Assembly (NCBI RefSeq): GCF_900659615.1
Contig: NZ_CAACUY010000018.1
Location: 26,245 to 90,244 of the forward strand
DNA: 64,000 nt
Origin: Actinomadura fibrosa
Lineage (GTDB): Bacteria; Actinomycetota; Actinomycetes; Streptosporangiales; Streptosporangiaceae
Reading direction: 5' to 3'
Positions 33,687-42,448 of this stretch are shown in pieces. Both the position numbers and the translations under genes were made by a program. The stretch's first letter is position 1, and each line of letters begins with the position of its first letter. The notes beneath the pieces are model-generated. The model did not search any database, was not told the DNA's origin, and saw nothing but the letters and a program-made list of their open reading frames with translations.

Positions 33687-34286
33687 ATGGTGAATGACCC
33701 GCTTCTGGCATCCCGCAACCACACCCCGCCTAAGTCCGATGGGCCATGGCGAGTCAAACCCCGCCACAGACACCGCCGGCCGCCCTCCCGCGCACAGAAG
33801 TGGACGACTCGCACCATCGCAGGCGCGCTCGTTGCCACGGGCGTACTGGCGGCGTTCCAACTCGGCAGGTGGTCGACTCCCACCGAGCGCATCACCCCGA
33901 CCGCCGCCAAGGCATGGGCGCCGAACGCGGCCACACGAGGCTCGGCACCGCCCAGGGTGCCGGCTGCACCTGGGCGAGAGTCCTCTGAACAGCGACGACC
34001 GCACCGCAAGCATGCTCCTCGTCCGCCGGAGAGTGTCTCAGCACCGGAACCGCCACGAGCCAGCACCGCCAACCAGCGCCCCTGGAAGCCGCTCCTGTAT
34101 CCAACGAGGCTGCGGCATCGGGCTCACACGGTCCGCCACAGCGTTCCGCACGCCCACCCGCACAGGCCCAAGCCGCGGCGCCGAGGCTCGACGTGGATCG
34201 GCAGAGAGTGCCGTCGCCGACTCCCCCACGACACCATCACCCAGGCCACCTGCTACACAGCCCTCCACCAGTTCTTCGCCCAGTAA
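33687..34286 (+). CDS. Hypothetical membrane-anchored protein, Cys-containing tail
   Basis: A 199-residue basic protein, marginal as a gene. An N-terminal cytoplasmic Arg-rich stretch precedes one transmembrane segment (TIAGALVATGVLAAFQLG, about residues 44-61). A long Pro/Ala/Arg-rich linker then leads to a short C-terminal module (GRECRRRLPHDTITQATCYTALHQFFAQ) with two cysteines, a pattern I have seen at the ends of other actinobacterial anchored proteins. No ribosome binding site is obvious. A weak GCCGG hairpin with a T-run follows at about 34310-34337. Confidence 0.5.
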   Translation: MVNDPLLASRNHTPPKSDGPWRVKPRHRHRRPPSRAQKWTTRTIAGALVATGVLAAFQLGRWSTPTERITPTAAKAWAPNAATRGSAPPRVPAAPGRESSEQRRPHRKHAPRPPESVSAPEPPRASTANQRPWKPLLYPTRLRHRAHTVRHSVPHAHPHRPKPRRRGSTWIGRECRRRLPHDTITQATCYTALHQFFAQ

Positions 34287-34351
34287 CGATCACACCGCCT
34301 ACGGGTCTGCCGGCAACTGGGGCGCCGGTAGCTTTTTGGTTGTGCGGCCGG

Positions 34352-35521
34352 TTACGGGGTGAGGACCACCTTGTTGCAGTCGTCCTGTTTGTGTTTGAAG
34401 AGTTCGAATGCGCGCGGGGCTTCGCTGAGCGGCATTCGGTGCGAGATGACGAAGCTCGGGTCGATCTCGCCCGCGCGGATCCGGTCCAGCAGCGGCTCCG
34501 TGTAGCGGTGCACGTGGCACTGGCCCGCGCGGATGGTCAGGGACCGGTTCATGACGGTGCCCATCGGGAACTTGTCCACGAAGCCGCCGTAGACGCCGAT
34601 GACGGACACCACGCCGCCGTTGCGGCAGGCCATGATGGCCTCGCGCAGCGCGTAGGGGCGCTCGGTCTCCATCCGGGTGGCCTGCTTGCCGCGGTCGTAG
34701 GCGTACATGGCCGGCGTCGGGTGGTGGGCCTCCATGCCGACGGCGTCGATGCAGGCGTCGGGGCCGCGTCCGCCGGTCATGTCGCGCAGCGCGTCGAGCA
34801 CGTTCACCTCCTCGTAGTCGAGGACCTCGGCGCCGGTCCGCCGGGCCACCCTGAGCCGGTACGGGAACCGGTCGATGACGATGACCCGGTCCGCGCCGAG
34901 CAGGAACGCGCTGGCCGCGGCGAGCTGCCCGACCGGCCCCGCGCCCCAGATCGCGATCGTCTGGCCCGGCCTGATGTCGCACATCTCCGCGCCCATGAAG
35001 CCCGTGGGGAAGATGTCCGACAGGAACAGCACCTTCTCGTCCGGCAGGTCGTCCTCGATCTTGATGGGACCGACGTCGGCGAACGGGACGCGCACGTACT
35101 CGGCCTGCCCGCCGGCGTAGCCGCCCAGCATGTGGGAGTAGCCGAAGATCCCGGCGGGCGAGTGGCCCATCAGCTTCTCGGCCATCCCGGCGTTCGGGTT
35201 GGAGTTCTCGCACACGGAGTAGAGGCCGTCCTCGCAGGCGAAGCAGGCGCCGCAGGCGATCGGGAACGGCACCACGACCCGGTCGCCGGGGCGCAGGTCG
35301 CGCACGCCGGGGCCGACCTCGACGACCTCGCCCATGAACTCGTGGCCGAGCACGTCGCCCTTCTCGACGGTCGGGATGTAGCCGTCCACGAGATGCAGGT
35401 CGGAGCCGCAGACGGCGGTCGAGGTGACGCGGACGATCGCGTCGCGCGCGTTGAGGATCCGCGGGTCCGGGACGTCGCGGACCTCCACGTGGTTGCGGCC
35501 CGCCCAGACGTTGGCCTTCAT
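34352..35521 (-). CDS. Zinc-dependent alcohol/formaldehyde-type dehydrogenase
   Basis: A 389-residue medium-chain zinc dehydrogenase. [14 protein letters not shown] and [12 protein letters not shown] form the catalytic zinc site, [15 protein letters not shown] carries structural zinc cysteines, and [15 protein letters not shown] is the NAD(P)-binding turn. The long insertion with [16 protein letters not shown] and the [20 protein letters not shown] segment resemble the formaldehyde-dehydrogenase-like group, related to but distinct from the other such gene at 22.5-23.7 kb. Its ATG overlaps the stop of the SRPBCC gene, so both are made together. The substrate is unknown. Confidence 0.87.
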   Translation of the reverse strand: MKANVWAGRNHVEVRDVPDPRILNARDAIVRVTSTAVCGSDLHLVDGYIPTVEKGDVLGHEFMGEVVEVGPGVRDLRPGDRVVVPFPIACGACFACEDGLYSVCENSNPNAGMAEKLMGHSPAGIFGYSHMLGGYAGGQAEYVRVPFADVGPIKIEDDLPDEKVLFLSDIFPTGFMGAEMCDIRPGQTIAIWGAGPVGQLAAASAFLLGADRVIVIDRFPYRLRVARRTGAEVLDYEEVNVLDALRDMTGGRGPDACIDAVGMEAHHPTPAMYAYDRGKQATRMETERPYALREAIMACRNGGVVSVIGVYGGFVDKFPMGTVMNRSLTIRAGQCHVHRYTEPLLDRIRAGEIDPSFVISHRMPLSEAPRAFELFKHKQDDCNKVVLTP

Positions 35522-36411
35522 GTCCGTCCTCCGATCGGCTGTGCGGGATGCTGGTGGAGCTGGCGCAGGGCGCGGTGGCCCTCGGGGCTGCCCTCGGAGC
35601 GGACCACCTCGCCGGTCTCCATGACCTGCTTGAAGCGGCGCAGGTCGTCCCGGACCTGCTGCTCGGGGTGCTCGCCGAACATCCGGGCGACGGCGGCGGC
35701 GAGCCTGCGCCCGCGCATGCCGAACTCCAGCGAGACGTCCACGACGGTGCCGCGCCCGCCGGGCCCGTCGGTGAAGCCGACCAGGCCGGCGGTGGAGACG
35801 CCCTTGCCGGGCACGGACCGCCAGGCGATGAGGTCGCCGGCCCGCTCGTCGATGATCTCGGCCTCCCATTCGAGGTCGACCATCGGGCCCTTCGCCCTCC
35901 AGTGGGAGCGGCGCCGGTCGAGGGAGCGCACCGTGTCCAGGTGGACCATGAACGAGGGCAGGTTCTCCAGCTCCCGCCAGAACAGGTAGACCTCCTCGCG
36001 CGGCCTGTTGACGGTGATGGAGGCGCGCATCTGGAGCGGGCCCTTGGCCTTGGCGGTGCCGCGCCGGGCGCAGGCGGCGTCGAGGACGGTGAGCCCGGCG
36101 ACCGCGCCGAGGGCGGTCAGCGCGCGGGTGCGCCGGGCGCCCGTGCGGTTGGCCGCGGCCCTGCCGAGGACGCCGAGGTCCATCGCGTCGCCGGCGACCC
36201 TCGTCCACGCCCACGGTGCCGGGTTCTTGGCGCCGAGCAGCAGGGCGGCGTGCAGGAGCTCGCGCCCGCCGACGAGCCTGGCGACGGTCGTGGCCTCGGG
36301 CGCGTCATCGACGCCGCACAGGCCGGTCACGGCCCTGGGCGCCGCCAGTTGCGCCGTGCCCAGCGCGAGGCTGGTCCAGCCGAGCGCACGGGCGAGTCTG
36401 TCGGTCATCAT
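35518..36411 (-). CDS. Membrane protein with SRPBCC (polyketide-cyclase-like) domain
   Basis: A 297-residue protein. The N-terminal third has several hydrophobic segments ([49 protein letters not shown]) in a DUF4267-like arrangement. Residues about 130-275 form an SRPBCC domain ([33 protein letters not shown] ... [11 protein letters not shown]), the helix-grip fold that binds hydrophobic ligands. Such two-part proteins often precede zinc dehydrogenases in actinobacteria, and here the coupling is direct (ATGA overlap). Translation starts at a doubled ATG at 36411. Confidence 0.8.
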   Translation of the reverse strand: MMTDRLARALGWTSLALGTAQLAAPRAVTGLCGVDDAPEATTVARLVGGRELLHAALLLGAKNPAPWAWTRVAGDAMDLGVLGRAAANRTGARRTRALTALGAVAGLTVLDAACARRGTAKAKGPLQMRASITVNRPREEVYLFWRELENLPSFMVHLDTVRSLDRRRSHWRAKGPMVDLEWEAEIIDERAGDLIAWRSVPGKGVSTAGLVGFTDGPGGRGTVVDVSLEFGMRGRRLAAAVARMFGEHPEQQVRDDLRRFKQVMETGEVVRSEGSPEGHRALRQLHQHPAQPIGGRT

Positions 36412-36637
36412 GCGTCCTAACACAGGTTGCGGTGGCGTGTGCGTACGCCGCAGGCGGCCCCCGGTCTGCTGACGCCCCCCGCGTCCCCCCTCCCTTGCCC
36501 CTGACAGGACTGATGACACCCGCGGTTCCGGCTGCGAAAGCGCAGGTCGCTGGGACGCCCGGCCTTCCCTCGTTCGTCTTTGCCGAAGCTTGGGGCGCTG
36601 CGTGTCCGGCTGTCGGCGAGGAGCGGCGTCCGGCTGA

Positions 36638-37312
36638 TCAAGCCTCGGTACCGGTGGGTGCGGGGGTGTGAAGTGTGCTGCGGGGTGAGCGGCCGTAGGC
36701 GGCGCGGTAGTGGACAGCGAAGCGTCCGGGCTGGCGGAAATGCCAGCGGGCGGCGATGGCCGCGACTGTGGCCCCGTCGACGGGGTCGGCGGCGGTCAGG
36801 TCGTGGTGGGCGCGCTGTAGGCGGATCTGGCGCAGGTGGGTCAGGGGAGACAGGCCGGTGTGGTGGCGGAAGCTGTATTGCAGGGCTCGGGGGGTGACGC
36901 CCGCGGCGGTGGCGATGTCGGCCAGGGTGATGTCCTGGTGGGCGTGAGCGTCGACGAAGGCGAGGGCGCGTCGCAGCGTCGCTGGCAGGCCCTGGTATGT
37001 CGGCGAGGTGCCCGATGTGGTGGTGTCCGGGGAGGGGCCCGTGCCGTTACCGGGGTCGCGGTCATCAGGTAGGTCGACGAGACGGCTCTGGAGCTGGCAC
37101 ATGTGCGCCTGCAGCCGACTCAGTTCGGCGCGCAGGCGTTCGGTGTCGGCCAGCAGTCGCCGGGTGCTGGCCCGGACCAAGGCGGCGGTGTGGACCAGTT
37201 CGTCGGCCTCGCGGAGGGCGCCGTCCGGTAGTGCGGCGACACCGGACGAGGCGGACGCGAACGGTGGTTCCGCGGTGCTCGTCCGGCGGGTGGGCGGTCG
37301 ATCGGTGGTCAT
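36638..37312 (-). CDS. AraC-family regulator with coiled-coil N-terminus
   Basis: A 224-residue regulator. The C-terminal 100 residues are an AraC DNA-binding domain (DITLADIATAAGVTPRALQYSFRHHTGLSPLTHLRQIRLQRAH...VAAIAARWHFRQPGRFAVHYRAAYG). The N-terminus lacks a cupin sensor; instead it is a heptad-like helix (AALVRASTRRLLADTERLRAELSRLQAHMCQLQSRL) that would dimerise. The DNA-binding half closely resembles that of the full-length AraC regulator 0.7 kb away, so one may be a truncated duplicate. It starts at 37312 with no clear operon partner. Confidence 0.85.
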   Translation of the reverse strand: MTTDRPPTRRTSTAEPPFASASSGVAALPDGALREADELVHTAALVRASTRRLLADTERLRAELSRLQAHMCQLQSRLVDLPDDRDPGNGTGPSPDTTTSGTSPTYQGLPATLRRALAFVDAHAHQDITLADIATAAGVTPRALQYSFRHHTGLSPLTHLRQIRLQRAHHDLTAADPVDGATVAAIAARWHFRQPGRFAVHYRAAYGRSPRSTLHTPAPTGTEA

Positions 37313-37351
37313 GGCCGCCTCGTAGCATGGCCCGCGCGGCGCCGCCGCCGA

Positions 37352-37726
37352 TCAGTGACGTCGCGCGGCATACCGGTGCGCGGGCGACGGATGACCTGCG
37401 ATCTGCCGTTCCTGTGCGCTGTTCGGGTGAGGCCAGGCGAGCCGGGCGGGGAGCAGGCGCCCGTGGTCCTCGCTCAGGGTGAGCCTGATCTCGGCGACCA
37501 GCATCTCGTACTCCTGCCTCAGCGACGCCGCGCGAAGCTTGGCCTTCTCAGCCGCCGCTCGCACCGTCGCGGCACGGTGGAACGCGTCAGCGGACGGTGC
37601 CTCCGGGCGGCCCGCGGCCACCGGTTCGGCGGCAGCCGCCGCACCCGCTCGCGCCGCGTCCGCCGGGATCGCCTGTCCGAAGCGGGTCTGACCTGCGTGC
37701 CCGGGCGCTTCTGATCGGTCTTGCAC
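37352..37726 (-). CDS. Hypothetical protein with coiled coil
   Basis: About 124 residues, uncertain as a gene. The middle is a helical, Lys/Glu/Ala-rich stretch (AFHRAATVRAAAEKAKLRAASLRQEYEMLVAEI) likely to form a coiled coil, flanked by Ala/Pro-rich ends. I chose a GTG at 37726 rather than the TTG upstream. It lies 39 bases before the short AraC gene on the same strand, so the two could be co-transcribed. No family is recognised. Confidence 0.4.
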   Translation of the reverse strand: MQDRSEAPGHAGQTRFGQAIPADAARAGAAAAAEPVAAGRPEAPSADAFHRAATVRAAAEKAKLRAASLRQEYEMLVAEIRLTLSEDHGRLLPARLAWPHPNSAQERQIAGHPSPAHRYAARRH

Positions 37727-37977
37727 GGGCACCAGTGTCGGAGCCGACCCGCCGGTCCGGCAACACCGCAAGCGAACCGGCCGTCCGCCGACAGCACCGA
37801 AAACGAAACTTCCGCCGGTGCCGAGCCGCGGCCTTCACCTTCAGCGTCACGACATGCGGTGACGCCGCGACGGACCGATACGGATTCGGGCGAAGGCCTT
37901 CGTTATCCGCACGGCCATGCCTAGTGTTATCGGCGTCCGGCACCTCCGATCCTGGCCCGTGCCGAACGGGGAGCGTC

Positions 37978-38961
37978 ATGACCGCCGAGACACCGCAGAG
38001 CGGTACCGGTCCGCACCGGATCTCGTTCGCCACCCGCGACCCCGGCCTGGCGCGGGACTTCATCGACCGCGCCTACAGCGCCCGGCTGCGGATCGGCACC
38101 GCCTCCGACACCCGCTGGCAGGTCGATCTGACCCAGATCGACGCCGGGCCGTTCACCACCGGCGACGTGACGCTGCCGATCGACATGACCTTCAAGCTCG
38201 AAGGGCGGGACGAGGTCATCGTCAACACGCTCGTCGAGGGACGCGTCGGCTACGACAGCGGCAAGGGCAGCGACCGCTTCGGTCCCGGGGACGTCTTCCT
38301 CGGCGCCCGTCCCCGGTCCGAGACCATCGCCCGCACCCACCAGATGCGCGTACGCACCGTCGTCCTGCCCCACTCGCTCCTCACCGCGGCGACCGGTGCG
38401 GCACGCGAGGACTGCGGCACGCCTTGGGAGTTCCTGTCCCCCCAGCCGAGGGACGACCACGTCCAGCAATGGCACCGGACGACCGAGTTCGTCGACGGCC
38501 TGCTCGCCGACCCCACCGCCGCCGCCTCACCGCTGCTCATCGGCCCGGTCGCGCGGCTGCTGGCCGCCACCGCCCTGGCCGTCTTCCCCAACAGCGCCAT
38601 CTCGCCGCCCACGCGCGCCGACCGCACCGACGCCCACCCCGCCGCCCTGCGCCGCGCCATCGCCTTCATCGAGACCCACCCGGACACCGATGTCGCCCTG
38701 CCCGACATCGCCAGCGCCGCGGGCGTCACCCCCCGCGCGGTGCAGCTGGCCTTCCGCCGCCACTGCGACACCACCCCGATGGGCTACCTGCGCCAGGTCC
38801 GCCTGGAACAGGCCCACCGGCAGTTGTCCGACGCCGTCCCGGGCGACGGCACCACCGTCACCGCCGTCGCCGCCCGCTGGGGGTTCTACCAGCCCAGCCG
38901 CTTCGCCGCCCTCTACCGGCGCCGGTACGGCCGGCTCCCCAGCCAGACCCTGCACCGGTGA
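37978..38961 (+). CDS. AraC-family regulator, AraC-binding-like N-terminal domain
   Basis: A 327-residue regulator. Residues 1-200 form an AraC-binding-like domain (ISFATRDPGLARDFIDRAYSARLRIG, VEGRVGYDSGKGSDRFGPGDVFLGARP), as in regulators that sense small aromatic or amine ligands. The C-terminal domain (VALPDIASAAGVTPRAVQLAFRRHCDTTPMGYLRQVRLEQAH...VAARWGFYQPSRFAALYRRRYG) is an AraC HTH pair very similar to that of the neighbouring short AraC protein. The ATG has GGGGAG seven bases upstream. Its target is not obvious. Confidence 0.88.
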   Translation: MTAETPQSGTGPHRISFATRDPGLARDFIDRAYSARLRIGTASDTRWQVDLTQIDAGPFTTGDVTLPIDMTFKLEGRDEVIVNTLVEGRVGYDSGKGSDRFGPGDVFLGARPRSETIARTHQMRVRTVVLPHSLLTAATGAAREDCGTPWEFLSPQPRDDHVQQWHRTTEFVDGLLADPTAAASPLLIGPVARLLAATALAVFPNSAISPPTRADRTDAHPAALRRAIAFIETHPDTDVALPDIASAAGVTPRAVQLAFRRHCDTTPMGYLRQVRLEQAHRQLSDAVPGDGTTVTAVAARWGFYQPSRFAALYRRRYGRLPSQTLHR

Positions 38962-38981
38962 CCGCCTGACCGCGCCCCGGC

Positions 38982-39863
38982 TCAGCGCAGCCTGCGGCGC
39001 AGTTCGGCGGCCAGTTCGGCGGCGGCGTCGCGCAGCGCCTCGATGAAGAACCGCCGGTCGCCGGGGCCCTGGGCGATCATCGTCGGCCGGACGGCCGACG
39101 GATGGTCGATGCGGACCAGGGCGACCGTGGGCGGCACCATCGGCACGGCGAGGCCCGGGACCACGGTGACGCCGAGGCCGGCCGCGACGAGCCCGAGCTT
39201 GGCGACCCAGTCGCGGGCGACGAACGCCACCTGCGCGTCGTCGCTCCAGGCACCGAGCAGGGTGGTCTCGGGTTCGGTGCTCCCGGCGATCCAGCGTTCG
39301 TCGCGGAGCCTGCCCGGGGTGACGCCGACGCTGCCCGCCAGCCGGTGGTCCAGGGGGACGGCCACCAGCAGCGGATCGTCAAGCAGCGGTACGAGCTCGA
39401 CGCCTGCCGGTGCCTTCCGCGGACCGGACACCACCGCCAGGTCGAGCCGTCCCCGCGCGACCGCGGTCAGCAGGCGCGGGCTCAGCCCCTCCCGCAGTGG
39501 CACTCTGACCTGCGGTGACGCGGCGATCGCCCGGGGCACGAGCCCCGCCATGGCGGTCGAGAAGGCGCCGACCCGCAGCCGCCGGGGTGACCGCGTCCCC
39601 AGGTCGTCGAGCCCCTGCCGTGCGGCGTCGAGCTCGCCGAGGACCACCTCGGCATGCCGCAGCACCAGCCGTCCCGCCTCGGTCGGACGGACGCCGCGCG
39701 CCTGCCGTTCGAAGAGCGCCCGCCCGGCGGCCCGCTCCATCAGCGCGATCTGCCGGGAGACGGCCGACTGCGTGTAGCCGAGCCGTTCGGCCGCCGTCGA
39801 GAACGACCCGTGCCGGGCCGCCTCCCGCACCACCCGCAGCCCCGCCACCGTGAACTCACTCAT
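38982..39863 (-). CDS. LysR-family transcriptional regulator
   Basis: A 293-residue LysR protein with an N-terminal HTH (LRVVREAARHGSFSTAAERLGYTQSAVSRQIALMERAAG, residues 9-47) and effector domain from about residue 90 (RRLRVGAFSTAMAGLVPRAI). It is divergent from the NTF2-like gene, 72 bases apart, and that gene is the likely target. It converges with the AraC gene 20 bases away. The ATG at 39863 starts exactly at the family N-terminus (MSEFTVAGLRVV). Confidence 0.88.
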   Translation of the reverse strand: MSEFTVAGLRVVREAARHGSFSTAAERLGYTQSAVSRQIALMERAAGRALFERQARGVRPTEAGRLVLRHAEVVLGELDAARQGLDDLGTRSPRRLRVGAFSTAMAGLVPRAIAASPQVRVPLREGLSPRLLTAVARGRLDLAVVSGPRKAPAGVELVPLLDDPLLVAVPLDHRLAGSVGVTPGRLRDERWIAGSTEPETTLLGAWSDDAQVAFVARDWVAKLGLVAAGLGVTVVPGLAVPMVPPTVALVRIDHPSAVRPTMIAQGPGDRRFFIEALRDAAAELAAELRRRLR

Positions 39864-39935
39864 GCGCAATGTTGATACCAGATATGCCAGACAGTTGCTT
39901 GTGGCATGGCTGGTCGGCTCCCTAGCCTCCTCCGC

Positions 39936-40349
39936 ATGAGCACTGAAGAGAACAGGAAGCTGCTCCAGGGAATCTTCGAGCAGATGGCCGCGGGCAACAC
40001 GCGGGCGATGAGCGAGGCGATGGCCGACGACTTCCGCTGGGTCTTCCCGGGCGACTGGTCGTGGTCCGGCACGTGGGAGCCGAAGGAGGTCGTCCTGCGC
40101 GACCTGCTCCGGCCCCTCATGGCGCAGTTCGCCGACTACCGCAGCGAGGCGGACCTGATCCTCGCCGACGGCGACCGCGTCGTCGTCCAGGCGCGTTCCA
40201 CCGCGACCACCAAGCGCGGTGAGCGCTACGACCAGACCTACTGCTTCGTCTTCCGGGTCGCCGACGGCCGCCTCACGGAAGTGGTCGAACACTGCGACAC
40301 CTCCCTGGTCGAGCGCGTTCTCGACCGCATCGGCCCGCCGGGCGAGTAG
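39936..40349 (+). CDS. NTF2/SnoaL-like family protein
   Basis: A 137-residue single-domain protein of the NTF2-like superfamily: an N-terminal helix pair (ENRKLLQGIFEQMAAGNTRAMSEAMADDFRWVFPG), then a curved sheet (RVVVQARSTATTKRGERYDQTYCFVFRVADGRLTEVVEHCDTSL). The WxxxFxG-like and EHCDT elements fit SnoaL/ketosteroid-isomerase-like members, which bind or isomerise small hydrophobic ligands. The divergent LysR gene probably controls it. Confidence 0.85.
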   Translation: MSTEENRKLLQGIFEQMAAGNTRAMSEAMADDFRWVFPGDWSWSGTWEPKEVVLRDLLRPLMAQFADYRSEADLILADGDRVVVQARSTATTKRGERYDQTYCFVFRVADGRLTEVVEHCDTSLVERVLDRIGPPGE

Positions 40350-40425
40350 GGGCTCGTCCGCGGCGGTCGGCACGCTGAGCCGGAGTTCGGCGCCGAGGGT
40401 TGACCGGTCGCCTCCCCCTCCTCTA

Positions 40426-40476
40426 TGTTCAACATATCGGTTGATAAAGAAGGTGGTTGAACAACATGGTAGTTGA
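40426..40476. promoter_or_regulatory. Repeated GTTGA/TCAAC elements, probable ArsR operator
   Basis: TTCAAC and GTTGA flank ATATCG at 40430-40445; GTTGAACAAC follows at 40455-40464 and GTTGAC at 40471-40476, overlapping the ribosome binding site and first codons of the ArsR gene. Repeated inverted GTTGA/TCAAC elements at the start of an ArsR gene suggest autorepression by that protein. Only the spacing and symmetry are visible; binding is inferred. Confidence 0.5.
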
Positions 40477-40810
40477 CGAGCTGGACGAGCGGCTGGACCG
40501 CGCGTTCGCCGCGCTGGCCGATCCCGTCCGGCGCGCGCTCATCGCCCGGCTGTCCCGGGGGGAGGCGACCGTCAACGAGCTGGCCGAACCGTTCTCCATC
40601 ACCAAGCAGGCGGTCTCGCGGCACATCCAGGTGCTGGAGGCCGCCCGCCTGATCACCCGCAGCCGCGACGCCCAGCGCCGGCCGTGCCACCTGAACGCGG
40701 CGGCGCTGGAGGAGCTGACCAGCTGGATCGACCGGTACCGGCTGGTCGCCGAGCAACGCCACCGCCGCCTGGACGCCGTCCTGGAGAGCATGAAGGAGCA
40801 GGACAAGTGA
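40466..40810 (+). CDS. ArsR-family winged-helix regulator
   Basis: A 114-residue ArsR/SmtB-type repressor. DERLDRAFAALADPVRRALIARLSRGEATVNELAEPFSITKQAVSRHIQVLEAARLITRSRDAQRRPCHLN shows the helix-turn-helix and wing; there are no cysteine metal-site motifs, so it belongs to the non-metal group usually found with SRPBCC/AHSA1 genes. I chose the ATG at 40466, ten bases after AAGGTGG; the upstream TTG is too close to it. The stop overlaps the AHSA1 GTG start. Confidence 0.88.
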   Translation: MVVDELDERLDRAFAALADPVRRALIARLSRGEATVNELAEPFSITKQAVSRHIQVLEAARLITRSRDAQRRPCHLNAAALEELTSWIDRYRLVAEQRHRRLDAVLESMKEQDK

Positions 40811-41271
40811 ACGAGACGACGATCACCGCCCGGCCCGGGACCCCGTTCATCGACATCGTCCGCGAGTTCGACGCGCCCCCGCACCTGGTGTTCCGCGCGT
40901 GGACCGACCCCGAGATCGTCCCGCGGTGGCTGGGGCCGTCCACCACGACGATGACCGTGGTCGAGTGGGACGCGACCCCGGGCGGCCGCTACAGCTACGT
41001 CCACCGCGACCAGGACGGCGAGTACGGGTTCCGCGGCGTGTTCCACACCGTCGTGGCGGACGAGCGGATCGTGCAGACCTTCCAGTACGACGGCCGGCCG
41101 CAGGACGTCAGCCTGGAGACGCTCACCTTCGAGGACCTCGGCGGACGCACCCGGGTGCGCAACCACGCGGTGTTCGGCTCGGTGGAGAGCCGTGACGCGA
41201 TGATCGAAAGCGGCATGGAGCGCGGCGTCCGCGACTCGATGGCACGCCTGGAGCAACTGCTGCCCCGGTGA
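40807..41271 (+). CDS. AHSA1/SRPBCC-domain protein
   Basis: A 154-residue protein with the AHSA1 helix-grip fold: IVREFDAPPHLVFRAWTDPEIVPRWLGPSTTTMTVVEWDATPGGRYSYVHRDQDG ... LTFEDLGGRTRVRNHAVF...MIESGMERGVRDSMARLEQLL. ArsR-AHSA1 pairs are common in actinobacteria and their physiological role is poorly defined. The GTG start overlaps the ArsR stop (GTGA), and AAGGAG lies about eight bases upstream, so the two are translationally coupled. The DHFR-domain gene follows directly. Confidence 0.88.
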   Translation: MNETTITARPGTPFIDIVREFDAPPHLVFRAWTDPEIVPRWLGPSTTTMTVVEWDATPGGRYSYVHRDQDGEYGFRGVFHTVVADERIVQTFQYDGRPQDVSLETLTFEDLGGRTRVRNHAVFGSVESRDAMIESGMERGVRDSMARLEQLLPR

Positions 41272-41351
41272 CCGGCCACCCCCTCGACGTCCCCTCCAGG
41301 GGCACACCCCCGTCCCGACCCGCTGGGTCTCGCAGAGAGCAGGCGATCACC

Positions 41352-41951
41352 GTGACCACGATCTTCGGCAACATGGCCGTCTCCGTCGACGGCTTCATCA
41401 CCGGCCGCGACCCGCGTCCCGGCCACGGGCTCGGGGACGGCGGCGCCGTCCTGCACGAGTGGTACTGGGGCGGCGACGAGCCCAGCGAGGTCGTCCCGCA
41501 GTTCCGGCTGTCGAAGGCGTCCCGCGACTTCATCGACCCCCTCGCCGGACGGGTCGGGGCGGTGATCGCGGGCCGCACCACCTTCGAGGACGCGGGCGGC
41601 TGGGGCGGCGGCAGCCCCCACCCCACCGCCCCCCTGGTGGTGGTCAGCCACAGGCCCGCACCGCCCGAGGCGACGCCGGAGCAGCGGTTCACCACCTCGA
41701 TCGAGGAGGCGGTCGCCACCGCCCGGACGCTCGCGGGAGACCTCGACGTCAGCCTGATGGGCGGCGGCGGCGCGCTCACCGCCGCGCTCACCGCGGGACT
41801 GATCGACGAGATCATCGTCCACCAGGTGCCGGTACTGCTCGGCGCGGGCCGACCGCTCTTCCAGGAGCTGCCCGCCCACGTGCGGCTCGACATCGTCCAG
41901 GTCGTTCCGGCACCCGACGTGACACACCTGCACTACCGCGTGCAGCGATGA
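41352..41951 (+). CDS. Dihydrofolate reductase-fold (RibD-C) family protein
   Basis: About 199 residues with the RibD C-terminal/DHFR fold: IFGNMAVSVDGFITGRD, GAVIAGRTTFEDAGGWGG, PLVVVSHRP and the MGGGGALTAALTAGLIDEIIVHQVPVLLGAGRPLF element that binds NADPH. These proteins are usually annotated as dihydrofolate-reductase family with unknown substrates. I chose the GTG at 41352 because the family N-terminus begins there; an in-frame GTG at 41268 would overlap the AHSA1 stop but adds 28 unlike residues. It is third in the ArsR-AHSA1 operon. Confidence 0.82.
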   Translation: MTTIFGNMAVSVDGFITGRDPRPGHGLGDGGAVLHEWYWGGDEPSEVVPQFRLSKASRDFIDPLAGRVGAVIAGRTTFEDAGGWGGGSPHPTAPLVVVSHRPAPPEATPEQRFTTSIEEAVATARTLAGDLDVSLMGGGGALTAALTAGLIDEIIVHQVPVLLGAGRPLFQELPAHVRLDIVQVVPAPDVTHLHYRVQR

Positions 41952-42042
41952 CCCGACCACGCTGTGACTGACCGGCGGGTTCGCCGCCGTTGCCGCCGCG
42001 CTGGCCACCGCCGCCATCGCCGCCGTCTCCTCGGCCGCGGGG

Positions 42043-42333
42043 ATGGCGCTGGAGATCGACGGCAAGGCGATCCCTCCGGCCGGCTTCGCCCAGATGACGC
42101 TGATGTGCGCGGTAGCCGGGATCTTGCTGGCGGCGGCGTTACGGCGCTGGGCCGCGACCCCCAGGCGCACCTTCGTGACGGCCACGATCGCGCTGACGGT
42201 GCTGTCGCTGGTGCCCGACCTGGTCGTCCCGGCGGCCGTCTCGACCAGGGCGGTCCTCATGCTCACGCACCTCGCCGCCGCGGCGATCGTCATTCCGCTC
42301 GTCGCCGGGCGGCTGCCCGTCCGCACCCGCTGA
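42043..42333 (+). CDS. DUF6069-type small membrane protein, start uncertain
   Basis: Ninety-six residues from the first ATG, but homologous-looking sequence continues upstream in frame to 41968 (TGGFAAVAAALATAAIAAVSSAAGM), which would supply the missing first helix. That extension would need a CTG start, since a TGA lies at 41965-41967, or a one-base shift from a GTG at 41964. With it the protein has four helices (ALATAAIAAVSSAAG, MTLMCAVAGILLAAAL, FVTATIALTVLSLVPDLV, AVLMLTHLAAAAIVIPLVAG), the DUF6069 pattern. The gene may be broken at its 5-prime end. A long hairpin follows. Confidence 0.5.
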   Translation: MALEIDGKAIPPAGFAQMTLMCAVAGILLAAALRRWAATPRRTFVTATIALTVLSLVPDLVVPAAVSTRAVLMLTHLAAAAIVIPLVAGRLPVRTR

Positions 42334-42351
42334 CCCGCTCGATCGCGGACG

Positions 42352-42390
42352 ACGCGGCCCTCACCGCCGATAGGTAGGTGAGGGCCGCGT
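42352..42390. terminator. Bidirectional hairpin terminator
   Basis: Perfect 14-base arms ACGCGGCCCTCACC (42352-42365) and GGTGAGGGCCGCGT (42377-42390) with an 11-base loop lie between convergent genes, the DUF6069 protein on the plus strand and the MFS exporter on the minus strand. Confidence 0.7.
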
Positions 42391-42448
42391 CGGCACGTGC
42401 CCGCGGACGTTCCCCGGCGGGCATTGCCGGGGGACGTTTCGGGACGTG

